DNA from: Vulcanimicrobiota bacterium
Lineage (GTDB): Bacteria; Vulcanimicrobiota; Xenobia; Xenobiales; JADMJV01
Direction of reading: 5' to 3'
NCBI GenBank assembly: GCA_017307785.1
Contig: JAFKGI010000015.1
Span: 62,001-126,000 of the forward strand
DNA length: 64,000 nucleotides
The translations under genes were made by a program, and so were the position numbers. This document shows positions 8,372-18,657 of the stretch, one piece after another. Position 1 is the stretch's first letter, and each line of letters starts with the position of its first letter. The notes below the pieces were generated by a model. It worked only from the letters and a program-made list of their open reading frames with translations. It ran no database searches and was not told the origin of the DNA.

Positions 8372-9280
8372 CTACGGCTGGACTTCTTTGGCCAGGCAGC
8401 GGTCGATGTAGTCTTGAATCGCTTTAGCGCTGTCTTCGTTCAGGTCGTGGAAGCGCAGGCCGACCTGGTAGCGGCCGGTCCCCACTTCGTCGCGCCAGAC
8501 CACCTCGGCATTCATGTGCACGGTAGGCAGGTCAAATTCCAAGAAGATTTGCAGCGGGAAAGTGCTTCCAATCTCCAGCGACTCATCCAGGCGAACCCGC
8601 ATGCCTTCAACCGAAAGGTCGAGAGCCAACGGATACAACCAGCGGGTTTGCTCTTCCAGGCCGATACCAACGCCTAAAACACGGTTGAGGCGAAAGCGCA
8701 GACGCTTGCCTTCCGGTGAGCAGATCTCCAAGATTTTGGTGACGCAGGCGACCGCTTCCGGGGTCATGTCGAGGAACTGCAGACCCGAGACGAACATGCC
8801 GCCCAGCAGGCGCTTGCTCCAGACCACGCGAGCCTTGACCTCGAGCTCAGGGAACTCCGAGCTGACCTCGCCGCCGAACGATTCGGTTTGCAGCTTTAGC
8901 GTAAACTGCTCGCTCTGGGGAAACTCCACGTCTCCATTGACTCGGATACCGCCCGAAGAAATATCCACCAGATGAAGATAAAGTCCGGTGCTTTCGCCGG
9001 CGTGGAGCAACTGAGCCATGATCAGCTTGTTGAGGCGGACCCCTTTACGCTGGGCTACGCGTCGCTCCGACTTGGAATTTTCAGCCGCCTTCTTCTGGGC
9101 GTCGGTTTCCGAGCCCCAGACCGCCTGGGGGTCGAGCTCTTCCTCGACGACCTCAGCGGTTGCCGCTTCCACCTCCTCGGTGGCAGGTTCAACCGGATCC
9201 GTATCCGCGGAAGAGGAAGGTGCTTCGACTTCAGCCGCTACTGCGACAGAATCATCCTGAGAAGTGTTTTCGCCCGACAT
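8372..9280 (-). CDS. Tandem PilZ-domain protein
   Basis: 302 residues. The first 70 are acidic and Ala/Glu-rich and look disordered. Two PilZ-like domains follow, each with the c-di-GMP signature: RVAQR (74-78) with D106-x-S-x-x-G111, and RLRFR (193-197) with D221-x-S-x-x-G226. PilZ proteins bind c-di-GMP and control motility, surface attachment or polysaccharide export. No membrane segment or enzymatic domain is attached, so this is probably a cytoplasmic adaptor. A diguanylate cyclase lies 15 kb away on the same strand. The output partner is unknown. Confidence 0.85.
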   Translation of the reverse strand: MSGENTSQDDSVAVAAEVEAPSSSADTDPVEPATEEVEAATAEVVEEELDPQAVWGSETDAQKKAAENSKSERRVAQRKGVRLNKLIMAQLLHAGESTGLYLHLVDISSGGIRVNGDVEFPQSEQFTLKLQTESFGGEVSSEFPELEVKARVVWSKRLLGGMFVSGLQFLDMTPEAVACVTKILEICSPEGKRLRFRLNRVLGVGIGLEEQTRWLYPLALDLSVEGMRVRLDESLEIGSTFPLQIFLEFDLPTVHMNAEVVWRDEVGTGRYQVGLRFHDLNEDSAKAIQDYIDRCLAKEVQP

Positions 9281-9307
9281 AAGCTGGCCTGTTCGTCCCT
9301 TTCGTTT

Positions 9308-10582
9308 CTAAGTCCTGGCGGAAGCCAGCGCTGCCTGCTCCCGACTGGTATAGAGGGGAAACTGGCGGCACAATTCGCCGACCTGGCCACGAATTTTTTC
9401 CAGCCGCGAAGAATCCTGAGCGTGTTGTAGCGCTTCCACGATCCACAGACCGATTTGCTGCATCTGGTCTTCCTTCATGCCACGGGTGGTCAGGGCGGGG
9501 GTTCCCAGGCGTACGCCGCTGCACACGGCAGGTGGATTCTTATCGAAAGGAATCGCATTCTTGTTGCAGGTGATGCCGGCATGCTCCAAAGCCGCTTCGG
9601 CATCCCGACCGGTCAATCCCAGAGGAGTGACATCGACCAGCATCAGGTGATTGTCGGTTCCGCCCGTGACCAGACGAGCACCACCTTCGCTCAGGGTCGC
9701 GGCCAGTTGCTTGGCGTTCTTGACTACCTGCTCCTGATAAACGCGGAAGTCCGGTTGCAACGCTTCTTGGAAAGCAACCGCTTTGCCGGCGATCACGTGC
9801 ATCAGCGGTCCGCCCTGATATCCGGGGAAAATATTCTTGTCGATGGCCTTGGCGAAGGCTTCCTTGCAAAGAATCATGCCGCCCCGGGGGCCACGCAGGG
9901 TCTTGTGGGTGGTGGTCGTGACCACGTCGGCATATTGGACTGGATTGGGATGCAGACCGACCGCGGCCAGTCCGGCAAAGTGGGCCATGTCCACCATGAA
10001 AATGGCGCCTACTTCGTCGGCCAGCTTGCGGAAGAAGTCGAAATCCAGGGTGCGCGGGTAGGCGGAGTAGCCGGCCAGCAGAACCTTTGGGCGATGTTGT
10101 TTGGCCAGTTCGGCCACCTGGTCGTAGTCGATCAGCTCCGTGTCCGGCCTCACCTGGTATTGAATAATCTCAAAGTGGCTGCCGGAGAAGTTTACTTTGT
10201 GGCCGTGGGTCAAGTGGCCACCGTGAGCCAACGAGAGACCCATAAGCTTGTCGCCGTGCTGCATGATGCCGTAGTAGGCTGCAATGTTCGCGCTGGAACC
10301 GGAGTGCGGTTGCACGTTGGCGTGTTCCGCGCCAAACAGCTTGCAGGCCCGCTGCCGCGCCAACTCTTCCACCACGTCCACGTGTTCGCAGCCACCGTAA
10401 TAGCGTTTACCGGGATAGCCTTCGGCGTACTTGTTGGTGAGCACGCTACCGACTGCTTCCAGCACGGCTTCGCTGACGAAATTCTCGGAAGCGATCATTT
10501 CCAGTGTGCCGGTCTGACGGAGGGTCTCCGCTTGAATCGCCCGGGCCACTTCCGGGTCACTGGCTACCACGTGCTCTAACAT
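9308..10582 (-). CDS. glyA: Serine hydroxymethyltransferase
   Basis: 424 residues. GlyA converts serine and tetrahydrofolate to glycine and 5,10-methylene-tetrahydrofolate. Seen: [41 protein letters not shown], the PLP lysine in [14 protein letters not shown], and [11 protein letters not shown] 10582 has GAGG seven bases upstream. Length and motif order are typical. It lies between the PilZ gene and the SsnA-type gene on the same strand with gaps of about 30 bases, so these may be one transcript. Confidence 0.97.
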   Translation of the reverse strand: MLEHVVASDPEVARAIQAETLRQTGTLEMIASENFVSEAVLEAVGSVLTNKYAEGYPGKRYYGGCEHVDVVEELARQRACKLFGAEHANVQPHSGSSANIAAYYGIMQHGDKLMGLSLAHGGHLTHGHKVNFSGSHFEIIQYQVRPDTELIDYDQVAELAKQHRPKVLLAGYSAYPRTLDFDFFRKLADEVGAIFMVDMAHFAGLAAVGLHPNPVQYADVVTTTTHKTLRGPRGGMILCKEAFAKAIDKNIFPGYQGGPLMHVIAGKAVAFQEALQPDFRVYQEQVVKNAKQLAATLSEGGARLVTGGTDNHLMLVDVTPLGLTGRDAEAALEHAGITCNKNAIPFDKNPPAVCSGVRLGTPALTTRGMKEDQMQQIGLWIVEALQHAQDSSRLEKIRGQVGELCRQFPLYTSREQAALASART

Positions 10583-10612
10583 TTTGCTTCCTCTTCTTTC
10601 ATCCGGGGCGCG

Positions 10613-11950
10613 TTACCAACGCTCCCACAATTTTTGCGCTGCCACCCGGCAGCGCGAACGCAGGTCGGAGGCGTCGATCCCGGACACCTGACCTTGCCAA
10701 AAGACGCACTCCCCCGCCACCCAGGTGCCCCAAACGGGGGCAGTCCCCATTCCAAAGAGCCAGTGACCGAGAAAGTTCTGACCGCTGAGCGGAGTGGGCG
10801 GATCGTAGTCCACCACCATCAGGTCCGCTTCCGCCCCGACGACAATTTGCCCTAGCTGGCGGCCGAACCTTTGACTGGCCAGGCGAGCCGGCTCCAAGAA
10901 GGCGACCCGATAAATGTTCTTCCACTCGAAGGCGCGCGGGTCCGCCGCCTGATGCTTGTGTAGGACGGCCAGGACTCGTGCATCCTCAGAGGGATCCTGG
11001 CTCATTCCGTCAGTCCCCAGGGCGACCGGCACTCCCAGCTCGAGAAGCTCCTGCACCGGAGCACATCCCACCGCGTTGTTCATGTTCGAGCGCGGATTGT
11101 GCAGCACGGTCACTCCGTGACGAGCCAGTAGTTCCTTTTCTTGGGGCTGCAGATGGATACAATGAGCGGCCCACACCGGACGGTCTTGAAGACCATCTTC
11201 CAGGAGCCGCTGTAGAGGGGGTCGCGAGTAGGTTTTCAGGCTATGCTCTACGTCGCACAGGTCTTCTGCCACGTGCACGTGCACCGGCACATCGGCAGGC
11301 CATTGGCGCAGAGCATACTGCAGAGTGGCCGGGTCCACCGTCATCGAGGCGTGCAGGCCCAACGCGGCCGCCAGCCGTCCCTCCCGGTCGGACTCACACT
11401 GACGCGCGAAACGCGCGTTCTCTTCTACTCCCTGGCGGGCTCCAGCCGGGCCGTGACGGTCGCTCGTTTCGTAGCACAGGCAGGCTCGCAAACCAACCTG
11501 CAGGCTGGCCTCCGCCAACCGATCCAGACTACCGTCGATGCAGGCGGGGCTGGCGTGGTGGTCGATCACGGTGGTCACCCCACGCTGAACCCCTTCCGAG
11601 AAACCGAGCAGACCGCTCAGGTAGACATCCTCACTGGACAATGCCTGATCGAGGCGCCACCACAATCTCTGCAAAATCTGCAAAAAATTGGCGGGCGCTT
11701 CCTCTTTCAGGGAGATCCCCCGCGCAAAGGCACTATAAAGGTGATTGTGAGCATTGATCTGGCCGGGCATGAGTACGCGGCCCTGTAGATCCAGCTTCGA
11801 CAGAGGCGGAGCCTGAGCCAGAACCTCGGCGGCCGGACCAAAGGCTCGAATCTTACCCCGCTCGATCCAAAGCGCTCCATCGTGGATGACTTCTGGAGTT
11901 TCACCCAGGGTGACGATGGTGGCGTTCGTAAACAGGAGAGTTCCCGGCAT
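10613..11950 (-). CDS. ssnA: SsnA-type aminohydrolase (metal-dependent amidohydrolase)
   Basis: 445 residues with the amidohydrolase fold. Seen: N-terminal metal pair in NAHNHLYSAFARG, the long FLQILQRLWWRLDQAL segment and TTVIDHHASP that mark the SsnA branch, VHVHVAEDLCDVEHS and WAAHCIHL with metal-binding His, and GTDGMSQD with the catalytic Asp. SsnA occurs with selenium-dependent molybdenum hydroxylases and purine catabolism in Escherichia coli and clostridia; its exact reaction is not settled. The near neighbour carbamate kinase fits that context, though no xanthine dehydrogenase or YgfK gene is in view. Confidence 0.85.
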   Translation of the reverse strand: MPGTLLFTNATIVTLGETPEVIHDGALWIERGKIRAFGPAAEVLAQAPPLSKLDLQGRVLMPGQINAHNHLYSAFARGISLKEEAPANFLQILQRLWWRLDQALSSEDVYLSGLLGFSEGVQRGVTTVIDHHASPACIDGSLDRLAEASLQVGLRACLCYETSDRHGPAGARQGVEENARFARQCESDREGRLAAALGLHASMTVDPATLQYALRQWPADVPVHVHVAEDLCDVEHSLKTYSRPPLQRLLEDGLQDRPVWAAHCIHLQPQEKELLARHGVTVLHNPRSNMNNAVGCAPVQELLELGVPVALGTDGMSQDPSEDARVLAVLHKHQAADPRAFEWKNIYRVAFLEPARLASQRFGRQLGQIVVGAEADLMVVDYDPPTPLSGQNFLGHWLFGMGTAPVWGTWVAGECVFWQGQVSGIDASDLRSRCRVAAQKLWERW

Positions 11951-11992
11951 TCGCCCCGCACTTTGCCAAGCGCTTCGGAGGCCCCTCTTTGG

Positions 11993-13072
11993 TCAAGGCT
12001 GGAGAAACAGCATGAAATCGAACTGGCCCGGGATGTTCAGCGACTGACGATCGCTCTGGCTTCCGGCCAACTTGCCGTCGCCGACGCGTAAACGAACATC
12101 TAAACGATTGTTGGCGTTGGCATCCGTGGACATGACGAAGTTCTCGCTCGGGTCCAGGGCCGTGAAAAAAGCCCCTCCGGAGCCGGCCAGAGCCAAAGGG
12201 CTGCCGCTCATCTCGCTGAGCAGACCACCGGCGCTCACCTGATAGACGTGCACGGCGGGCGAACCGTTTTCTCCCAGATAATATTGCCCGTTCTGGGCGA
12301 AGTCAGCAGTGGCGGGACGAAATTTCAAATGCTGCACCGTGACACCGTTGGGGAAACCGTCGCTTCCCAACGTGTAGGCGCAGATGGAGTCGTTGCCCTG
12401 GACCGCCACCTCCAAACAGGCCGATCCCGGTTTCAGATCCAGGTCCACCGCCCGGTCGGTGCTGCTGGCCAGCGGGGTCGTGACGTCCGGGCCGAGAGCT
12501 CCCCCAATCAGCGGAAAGGACTGAATCTGTCCTAGCTCCGGAACATGCAGCATCTTACCACCGTGCGAGAAATCCGCCCCCCAGCCCGGCTCGGCGGCCA
12601 GCTCGCTGTCCGCCCCCTGCACGTTCAAGACACCGGTGCTGGAAATCGAGTAGGTGCGGAGCCTGCTGCTACCGGCGGCATAGGCCCAGCCTCCTGAGGG
12701 ATGGACCAGAAAAAGCTGGGTCTGGTCGGGGCAAGCGATACTGCTGAGGAGACTCGCCTTGCCGCTTTCCTCCAGCGAGAACTGAGTGATCACGTTGGAG
12801 TCACGGTTGACCACGTAGAAGACCTTCACGTGCGGATGGGCCTTGACGATGACCGGATGCGTGCCGGCACTGGGAATCGGATCTCCCAGGGCACTGGTGG
12901 TGCCGTCCTCCAGATGGACCTGCTTGACGGCGATGGAGTTGGCCGCAAAGTTGGGCACCATCACCATCTCCGTGGTGCGTTGCGAAGACTGCGCGGAGGC
13001 CTGGGTGTCGCTCAGTGCGCCGCATCCGGCCAGATTGGTCAAAAGAAAAAGTGCCGCGAGGTTTCGTTTCAT
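11993..13072 (-). CDS. Beta-propeller lipoprotein (lactonase-like fold), paralogue 1
   Basis: 359 residues. The signal peptide ends in the lipobox LAGC at about residue 17, so this is a lipoprotein. The rest is a series of about 45-residue units with recurring VHPSGGWAYAAGS-, ADFAQNGQYYLG- and LDPSENFVMSTD-type motifs, typical of seven-bladed propellers of the 6-phosphogluconolactonase-like group. The acid residues needed for lactonase activity cannot be checked by eye; a binding or structural role is as likely. The following gene upstream (13209-14366) is a clear paralogue, and a terminator separates them. Confidence 0.75.
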   Translation of the reverse strand: MKRNLAALFLLTNLAGCGALSDTQASAQSSQRTTEMVMVPNFAANSIAVKQVHLEDGTTSALGDPIPSAGTHPVIVKAHPHVKVFYVVNRDSNVITQFSLEESGKASLLSSIACPDQTQLFLVHPSGGWAYAAGSSRLRTYSISSTGVLNVQGADSELAAEPGWGADFSHGGKMLHVPELGQIQSFPLIGGALGPDVTTPLASSTDRAVDLDLKPGSACLEVAVQGNDSICAYTLGSDGFPNGVTVQHLKFRPATADFAQNGQYYLGENGSPAVHVYQVSAGGLLSEMSGSPLALAGSGGAFFTALDPSENFVMSTDANANNRLDVRLRVGDGKLAGSQSDRQSLNIPGQFDFMLFLQP

Positions 13073-13160
13073 AAGCGGACAGGTTCGTCACCCGGCGCCG
13101 ACCTCCAGTCACTTAAATAGAAGTTTTTTCAAGCCCCGACTGGCCGGTCGGCACAATAAA

Positions 13161-13190
13161 AAAAGACCCCGGGCGAACCCGGGGTCTTTT
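13161..13190 (-). terminator. Intrinsic terminator after paralogue 2
   Basis: AAAAGACCCCGGG (13161-13173), loop of four bases, CCCGGGGTCTTTT (13178-13190). On the minus strand the stem is followed by a run of seven T. It ends the transcript of the 13209-14366 lipoprotein, so the two propeller genes are likely separate units. Confidence 0.88.
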
Positions 13191-13208
13191 CAGCCAGACA
13201 GCTTGACC

Positions 13209-14366
13209 TTAGAAGTTGAAGGTGAAGAAGTCGAAGCCGGCGGGATTGTTGAGCGACTGGGTGTCCGAGGTGGAGCCAGTGAACTCACCGTTGGTGCCGC
13301 GGAAACGGGCGGTCAGGATGCTGTCTGCAGCAGCCGAGGTGGACAGGATGAAGTTGTTGCTGGGGTCAAGCGCCACGAAAACGGCGTTACCGGCGGCAAC
13401 CGCCATCGGGTTGGTGGCCAGAGCGGTCAGAGCGCCGGTGGCGTTGTCGACGTTGAAGCCGTACATCTGCGGGGAGCTGGCGCTACCGACATAGTACTGA
13501 CCATTGACGGCGAAGTCGGCCATATTGAGGAAGGTCGAGGTGGACGACAGGTTGGTGGTGATTGCACCGACCACGCCGTTGTTCACCGGGAAAGACTCGA
13601 TGCGGTCGGTGGCTTCAGCCACGCGCACAATCGAAACCAGCGAAGCCTGGCCGGGACGAACGTCGACGTCCAGAGCTTCGGGAGTGGTGCCGCTCAAGGT
13701 CGGGCCTGCACCGGTGGTCGACAGCGAACCGTCAGCAGCGATGTTGAAGGACTCGATCTTGCCGACTTCCGGCGAGTGAAGCACGCCGCCACCGAAGCTG
13801 AAGTCAGCGTCCTTGATGCGGGTGGTGTCGTTGGTGAAGAACGAGGTCGAAGCCACGTCAGCGCCAGCAGCCGTCAGGGTGCCGTTGTTAGCAACGGTGA
13901 AGCGACGGATGGAGCCGACGGCGCCGTTACCACCACTGGCTGCGCCCACGTAGACGAAGCCGCCGGAGGGGTGAATTACCATGTACTGGGGGTTGGCCGG
14001 GGTGGCTACGGTGCCCAAGAAGGCTGCGCCGCCGTTGGCGTCCATGGTGTACTGGCTGATGGTGGCCGAGCCGACGTTCAGCACGTAGAACACGTTGATG
14101 TTCGGGTGAGTCTTGACCAGAGTGGGGTTGGTGCCGACGCCGGTGGCGAACTGGCTGTTCAACACGCTGCTGGTGCCGTTGCCGATGTTCACGTTCTTGA
14201 TGGTGAACGTGTTGTTGCCGCGGTTGGCGATGATGCCATACTCATGAATGCTGGTGGTGGGGGTGAAGGGGACGACGTTGGTGTCATCAGAGCCGCAACC
14301 AGTGGCGACCAGGCCCGTCAGGGCGACGAGGCCGGCGAAGCAGAGGGTGGACAAGTTCTTTTTCAT
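13209..14366 (-). CDS. Beta-propeller lipoprotein, paralogue 2
   Basis: 385 residues from ATG 14366, which has AGG eight bases upstream; an in-frame ATG seven codons earlier is less likely. The signal peptide ends in the lipobox VATGC. The body has the same repeat architecture as its downstream neighbour (VIHPSGGFVYVGAASGG, ADFAVNGQYYVGSA, ALDPSNNFILSTSAA), with a matching C-terminal SDTQSLNNPAGFDFFTFNF versus SDRQSLNIPGQFDFMLFLQ. It is unusually rich in Asn, Thr, Ser and Ala and poor in charged residues, as expected for an exposed surface protein. Function is unknown; a tandem duplication is evident. Confidence 0.75.
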   Translation of the reverse strand: MKKNLSTLCFAGLVALTGLVATGCGSDDTNVVPFTPTTSIHEYGIIANRGNNTFTIKNVNIGNGTSSVLNSQFATGVGTNPTLVKTHPNINVFYVLNVGSATISQYTMDANGGAAFLGTVATPANPQYMVIHPSGGFVYVGAASGGNGAVGSIRRFTVANNGTLTAAGADVASTSFFTNDTTRIKDADFSFGGGVLHSPEVGKIESFNIAADGSLSTTGAGPTLSGTTPEALDVDVRPGQASLVSIVRVAEATDRIESFPVNNGVVGAITTNLSSTSTFLNMADFAVNGQYYVGSASSPQMYGFNVDNATGALTALATNPMAVAAGNAVFVALDPSNNFILSTSAAADSILTARFRGTNGEFTGSTSDTQSLNNPAGFDFFTFNF

Positions 14367-14587
14367 AAAGATTACCTGGACTTTCATAGATGGTGGGCTC
14401 TTGGCCCCCGACGGCCGGTTGACTGCACGGCCGCGAACTCGGGGGCGATTCTGCCACGTGTGGCATTTACCTCCTAGTCGAGTAGAACAAACTACGTATT
14501 TTTTAGAATCTTGGCATCAGAGAATCGAGAGGTTTGGACCCGCCCCCTCGTTCCCCAAAGCATTTGGAGCCTGTGCCAAACAAAAAA

Positions 14588-14616
14588 ACTCCGCCGAGGG
14601 GCGGAGTTTTTTTTTT
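14588..14616 (-). terminator. Intrinsic terminator
   Basis: ACTCCGCC (14588-14595), loop GAGG, GGCGGAGT (14600-14607), flanked by long A and T runs on both sides. It lies just after the stop of the 14634-15428 gene on the minus strand and could also work on the plus strand. Confidence 0.88.
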
Positions 14617-14633
14617 GATTCGCCAGGACGAAA

Positions 14634-15428
14634 TCAGGCGACCATCTCGGTGGGCTCGTAACCCGGCGGAGGAGCGATGTCTTCGCGCATAAAGACTTCC
14701 AACATCTTGTTGGCCTGCTCGGTCTTGGCCTTGAAAGCGGCCGGCGACATGTTGGACGCGGTGGTCGTGGTGCCCGACTTTTCGGTCGTGCTGGCCTGCC
14801 CCGACGAACCGGCCTTAAGACCCTGCAGTGCCTGAAGGATCTGGCGGGTAGCCGGACGGTTGTAGATTTCACCAGCTTTGTCGCCGGTGTGCTGCATGTA
14901 ATTGTTCTGCTGGTAAGAAATCAGACTGTTGAGCATGCGCTTCTGACGAGCCTGAGGGCTGAGCGCATTGTTGGGGTCCGCATTGGACTGCTGCATCTTC
15001 TGCTGATAGAGGAAGCGAGTCTCGGCCAGCTTGCCCTGCTCATTCAGCTTCTGCTGAGCAACCTTACGGCCGATGTCTTCGGGCGTAGTCTTGTTCAGCT
15101 TGGCTTCTTTAGTCTCTTGCTGAGCGGCGGTCTCGCCTTTGGCCTTGGTGCCTTCAGTCTTCTTCGAGGTCAGCTCACTGAGCTTGACGCGCTTACGCTT
15201 AACCTTCTGCTTGTCGCCCTGATCAAAGTTGGCGGCGGCGGCGCCTCCCGACTTGCCAGCTCCTTTACCCCCGGCCTGGGGGCCTTTATCGCCCTCTTCA
15301 TCTTCGCCTTGGAGGGTTTTGGTTCTGGCCTCTTCCGCCTTCTTATCGGTTTTTGGGGCCTTCGGCTGGATATAGGACTGTGCTATGCCTGTATTAGCTG
15401 CAATATCACTGGCACGAGGTAAGCTCAC
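14634..15428 (-). CDS. Hydrophilic low-complexity protein, unknown
   Basis: 264 residues from GTG 15428, with AAAGGG seven bases upstream. The first two thirds are Lys/Glu/Gly/Ala-rich with no hydrophobic core (PKTDKKAEEARTK, KQKVKRKRVKLSELTSKK) and probably disordered. The last 130 residues are helical and Gln-rich and include repeated QxxL patterns. There is no signal peptide and no cysteine. The gene has its own terminator and a divergent promoter region shared with the deacetylase at 15583. I do not recognise it; low-complexity secretion substrates or regulators of appendages can look like this, but nothing decisive is visible. Confidence 0.6.
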   Translation of the reverse strand: MSLPRASDIAANTGIAQSYIQPKAPKTDKKAEEARTKTLQGEDEEGDKGPQAGGKGAGKSGGAAAANFDQGDKQKVKRKRVKLSELTSKKTEGTKAKGETAAQQETKEAKLNKTTPEDIGRKVAQQKLNEQGKLAETRFLYQQKMQQSNADPNNALSPQARQKRMLNSLISYQQNNYMQHTGDKAGEIYNRPATRQILQALQGLKAGSSGQASTTEKSGTTTTASNMSPAAFKAKTEQANKMLEVFMREDIAPPPGYEPTEMVA

Positions 15429-15582
15429 GGCGAAACCCTTTCATCTCTGTATGTCTTGCTAACAGTATGCGGTAAAACCGCTAAGACTAGGTTACGGGAA
15501 GGTTGAATCTTTGTTTCAAATTTGTTAATTCTCATCCCCAGGCCTTCTGTTCCTGGAACGAAAAGGAGTATGGGTCAGAGAT

Positions 15583-16500
15583 ATGGGAAAGCGACCGGGT
15601 ATGAAACGCAAACGAAGATGGCTGATGTCAATTGTCTCTCTGCTGGTGCTGGTGAGCGCCCTGGTCCTGGCTGTCTCGTTCCGTTATTTCTATAAGCGCG
15701 AGCTGCTCCCCTGGCTGCCGCCGAATCAAAGCCTGTGGAGCTGGCGAGCGGACGGCCTGGAGAGGGCGCCGCAGGCGCTCTTCGATTTCCTCCAGTACAA
15801 AGACTCGGACCGAAGCCGGAAAAAGCTGATCGCCATGACTTTTGACGACGGCCCCTACCCTCTCTACACGCCGCTGCTGCTGGACATCCTCAAGCACTAC
15901 AAAGTCAAGGCGACTTTCTTTGTGGTAGGAATCCATGTGCGCGAGTTCCCCGCCCTGGCTCGCAAGATCGTGGCCGAGGGCCACGAAATTGCCAACCACA
16001 CCAACCGCCATCGACGCGAGCGCGATCTCAGCCAGGAAGAACTGCGTGGAGAGATCCTGGGCTGCGAGCAGGCCATCTTCGATGTCACCGGGGAAAGGCC
16101 CCGATGCTTCCGACCCGCCGGTGGCTTCCTCACCGAAGAAGGCATTCTTACGGTGCAAAATCTTGGCTACTCTTCTTGCAACGCCACCGTCAACCCGGGC
16201 GACTGGTGGCAGCGCGACCCGGACATGCTGATCCGCTCGAGCTACCGCGGCCGCAGTCGCGAAGGAGTCACGCTGATGCATAGCGGCGCCCTGGGAATCG
16301 TTCGGGCGCTGCCGGGTTACATCAACGCGCTGAAGGCCAAAGGCTTTGACTTCGTTACGATGTCGGAGCTGGGCCGGCAGGTCGGCCGCCCCCTGCCCGA
16401 TTTGCCGCAGCGAACTCACATACCAACACCTTCAACGGAGGGTCCGAGTCCAGGGCTGGGAAGTCCGATTCCGGAAGCAGACGACGAATACGCTCCGTAG
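15583..16500 (+). CDS. Membrane-anchored polysaccharide deacetylase (NodB fold)
   Basis: 305 residues. One N-terminal membrane anchor (about residues 14-33) places the enzyme outside the inner membrane. The NodB domain has TFDDGP at 86-91 (catalytic and metal Asp), the metal-binding NHTNRH at 138-143, and RPAGG in place of RPPYG. Such enzymes remove N- or O-acetyl groups from peptidoglycan or exported polysaccharide. The last about 50 residues, after [10 protein letters not shown], are a Pro/Ser/Gly-rich tail outside the fold, and this tail overlaps the convergent methyltransferase by 146 bases. ATG 15601 is an alternative start. Confidence 0.88.
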   Translation: MGKRPGMKRKRRWLMSIVSLLVLVSALVLAVSFRYFYKRELLPWLPPNQSLWSWRADGLERAPQALFDFLQYKDSDRSRKKLIAMTFDDGPYPLYTPLLLDILKHYKVKATFFVVGIHVREFPALARKIVAEGHEIANHTNRHRRERDLSQEELRGEILGCEQAIFDVTGERPRCFRPAGGFLTEEGILTVQNLGYSSCNATVNPGDWWQRDPDMLIRSSYRGRSREGVTLMHSGALGIVRALPGYINALKAKGFDFVTMSELGRQVGRPLPDLPQRTHIPTPSTEGPSPGLGSPIPEADDEYAP

Positions 16501-17391
16501 GCCGACCCGCCTTGGCGGCGCAGCGCTCGAGCACAGTGCGAAATTCTTCTTCGCTGACTCCGGCCAGATTGTTGCAGGCCACGATGCGTCCACCCGGGGC
16601 GAGTAACTCCAGACAAGGCTTAAAAAGGCCCTGATAGTCGTTCTTCACGTCGACGGAACCAAAGAAACCCTTGGCCAGAGCGGGCGGATCCAGAAAGACC
16701 AGATCATACTGACGAGCCGGCACCCTCCGCGTTTGCGGGCGTTTGCGGGCGCGCGCCGGCAGCGGACGGCCGGCCAGCTGCCATAGAATCGGATAAACTT
16801 CCTCGCAGCAAAAATGCTGGCGCCTGCAACCGTTCGCCTCGGCATTCTCTTCGCCACGCCGCAGCGCAGCTTGAGAGAAGTCTACGTTCATCACCTGGCT
16901 GGCTCCGCCCGCTTCGGCGGCGATGCCGGCCGCGCAGGTATAGCTGAAGAGGTTGAGCACCCGAGCTTTTTCGCAATGGTGGCGCAAGTAGCGACGAGCG
17001 CAACGCAGGTCAAGAAACAGGTGCGGGTCCTGGCCGCGATGGTGAGCCTCGATCTTGAAGGTCTGGCCCATTTCCTGAACCCACACCGGTTCCGGAGGCT
17101 GCTCCGGGTAGAGCAGCTGAGGGGAGCGTCCGGCACGTCTTTGCCAGACGACCAGTTGACTCACCCCCACTTCTTCCTGACACCAGCGCTCCAAAATCTC
17201 CCAGTCCAGGTCCAGAACCAAAGGACGGAAAAGCTGCAGCAAGACAAGGGATCCGTAACGATCCAGGGTTAGCCCCGGGACCCCCTCGCTGGTACCGTGA
17301 AAAAGGCGATAACAATCGGTTTTTTGCTGGCGCCAGCTGGCCGTTTCCGCCTGACGACGTTGCCAGGCTTCTTTGAGAAGGTCGAAAACGC

Positions 17392-17395
<4 letters not shown>
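16355..17395 (-). CDS. RlmI-like class I SAM methyltransferase with probable CTG start
   Basis: 346 residues if it starts at CTG 17395. From the nearest standard codon (TTG 17242) the protein would lack about 51 residues that are clearly conserved in the family, including [20 protein letters not shown], equivalent to the RLVNGEGDGLPGL-VDRYG segment of RlmI-type enzymes. The open frame is closed upstream by a TGA four codons before CTG 17395, and no ATG, GTG or TTG lies between. GGTGAG is placed five bases before the CTG, and CTG overlaps the stop of the GlgC paralogue as CTGA. The SAM motif [15 protein letters not shown] and the catalytic [13 protein letters not shown] are intact. The likely role is 23S rRNA cytosine methylation, but no PUA domain is seen. 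The Arg-rich linker before the catalytic motif comes from a short tandem repeat. Confidence 0.85.
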
Positions 17396-18648
<1,253 letters not shown>

Positions 18649-18657
18649 AAAGGCTCC

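Noticed and set aside
12843..14477. A 544-codon plus-strand open frame opposite the two propeller lipoproteins
   Set aside because: It is antisense to two genes with signal peptides and clear repeat structure, its translation is repetitive Gly/Val/Ala sequence with no family match, and it has no ribosome-binding site. High GC content and codon bias create such frames.
16733..16752. Short tandem repeat of GTTTGCGGGC inside the methyltransferase gene
   Set aside because: Two copies only, encoding part of an Arg-rich linker. A slippage remnant rather than a mobile or regulatory repeat.
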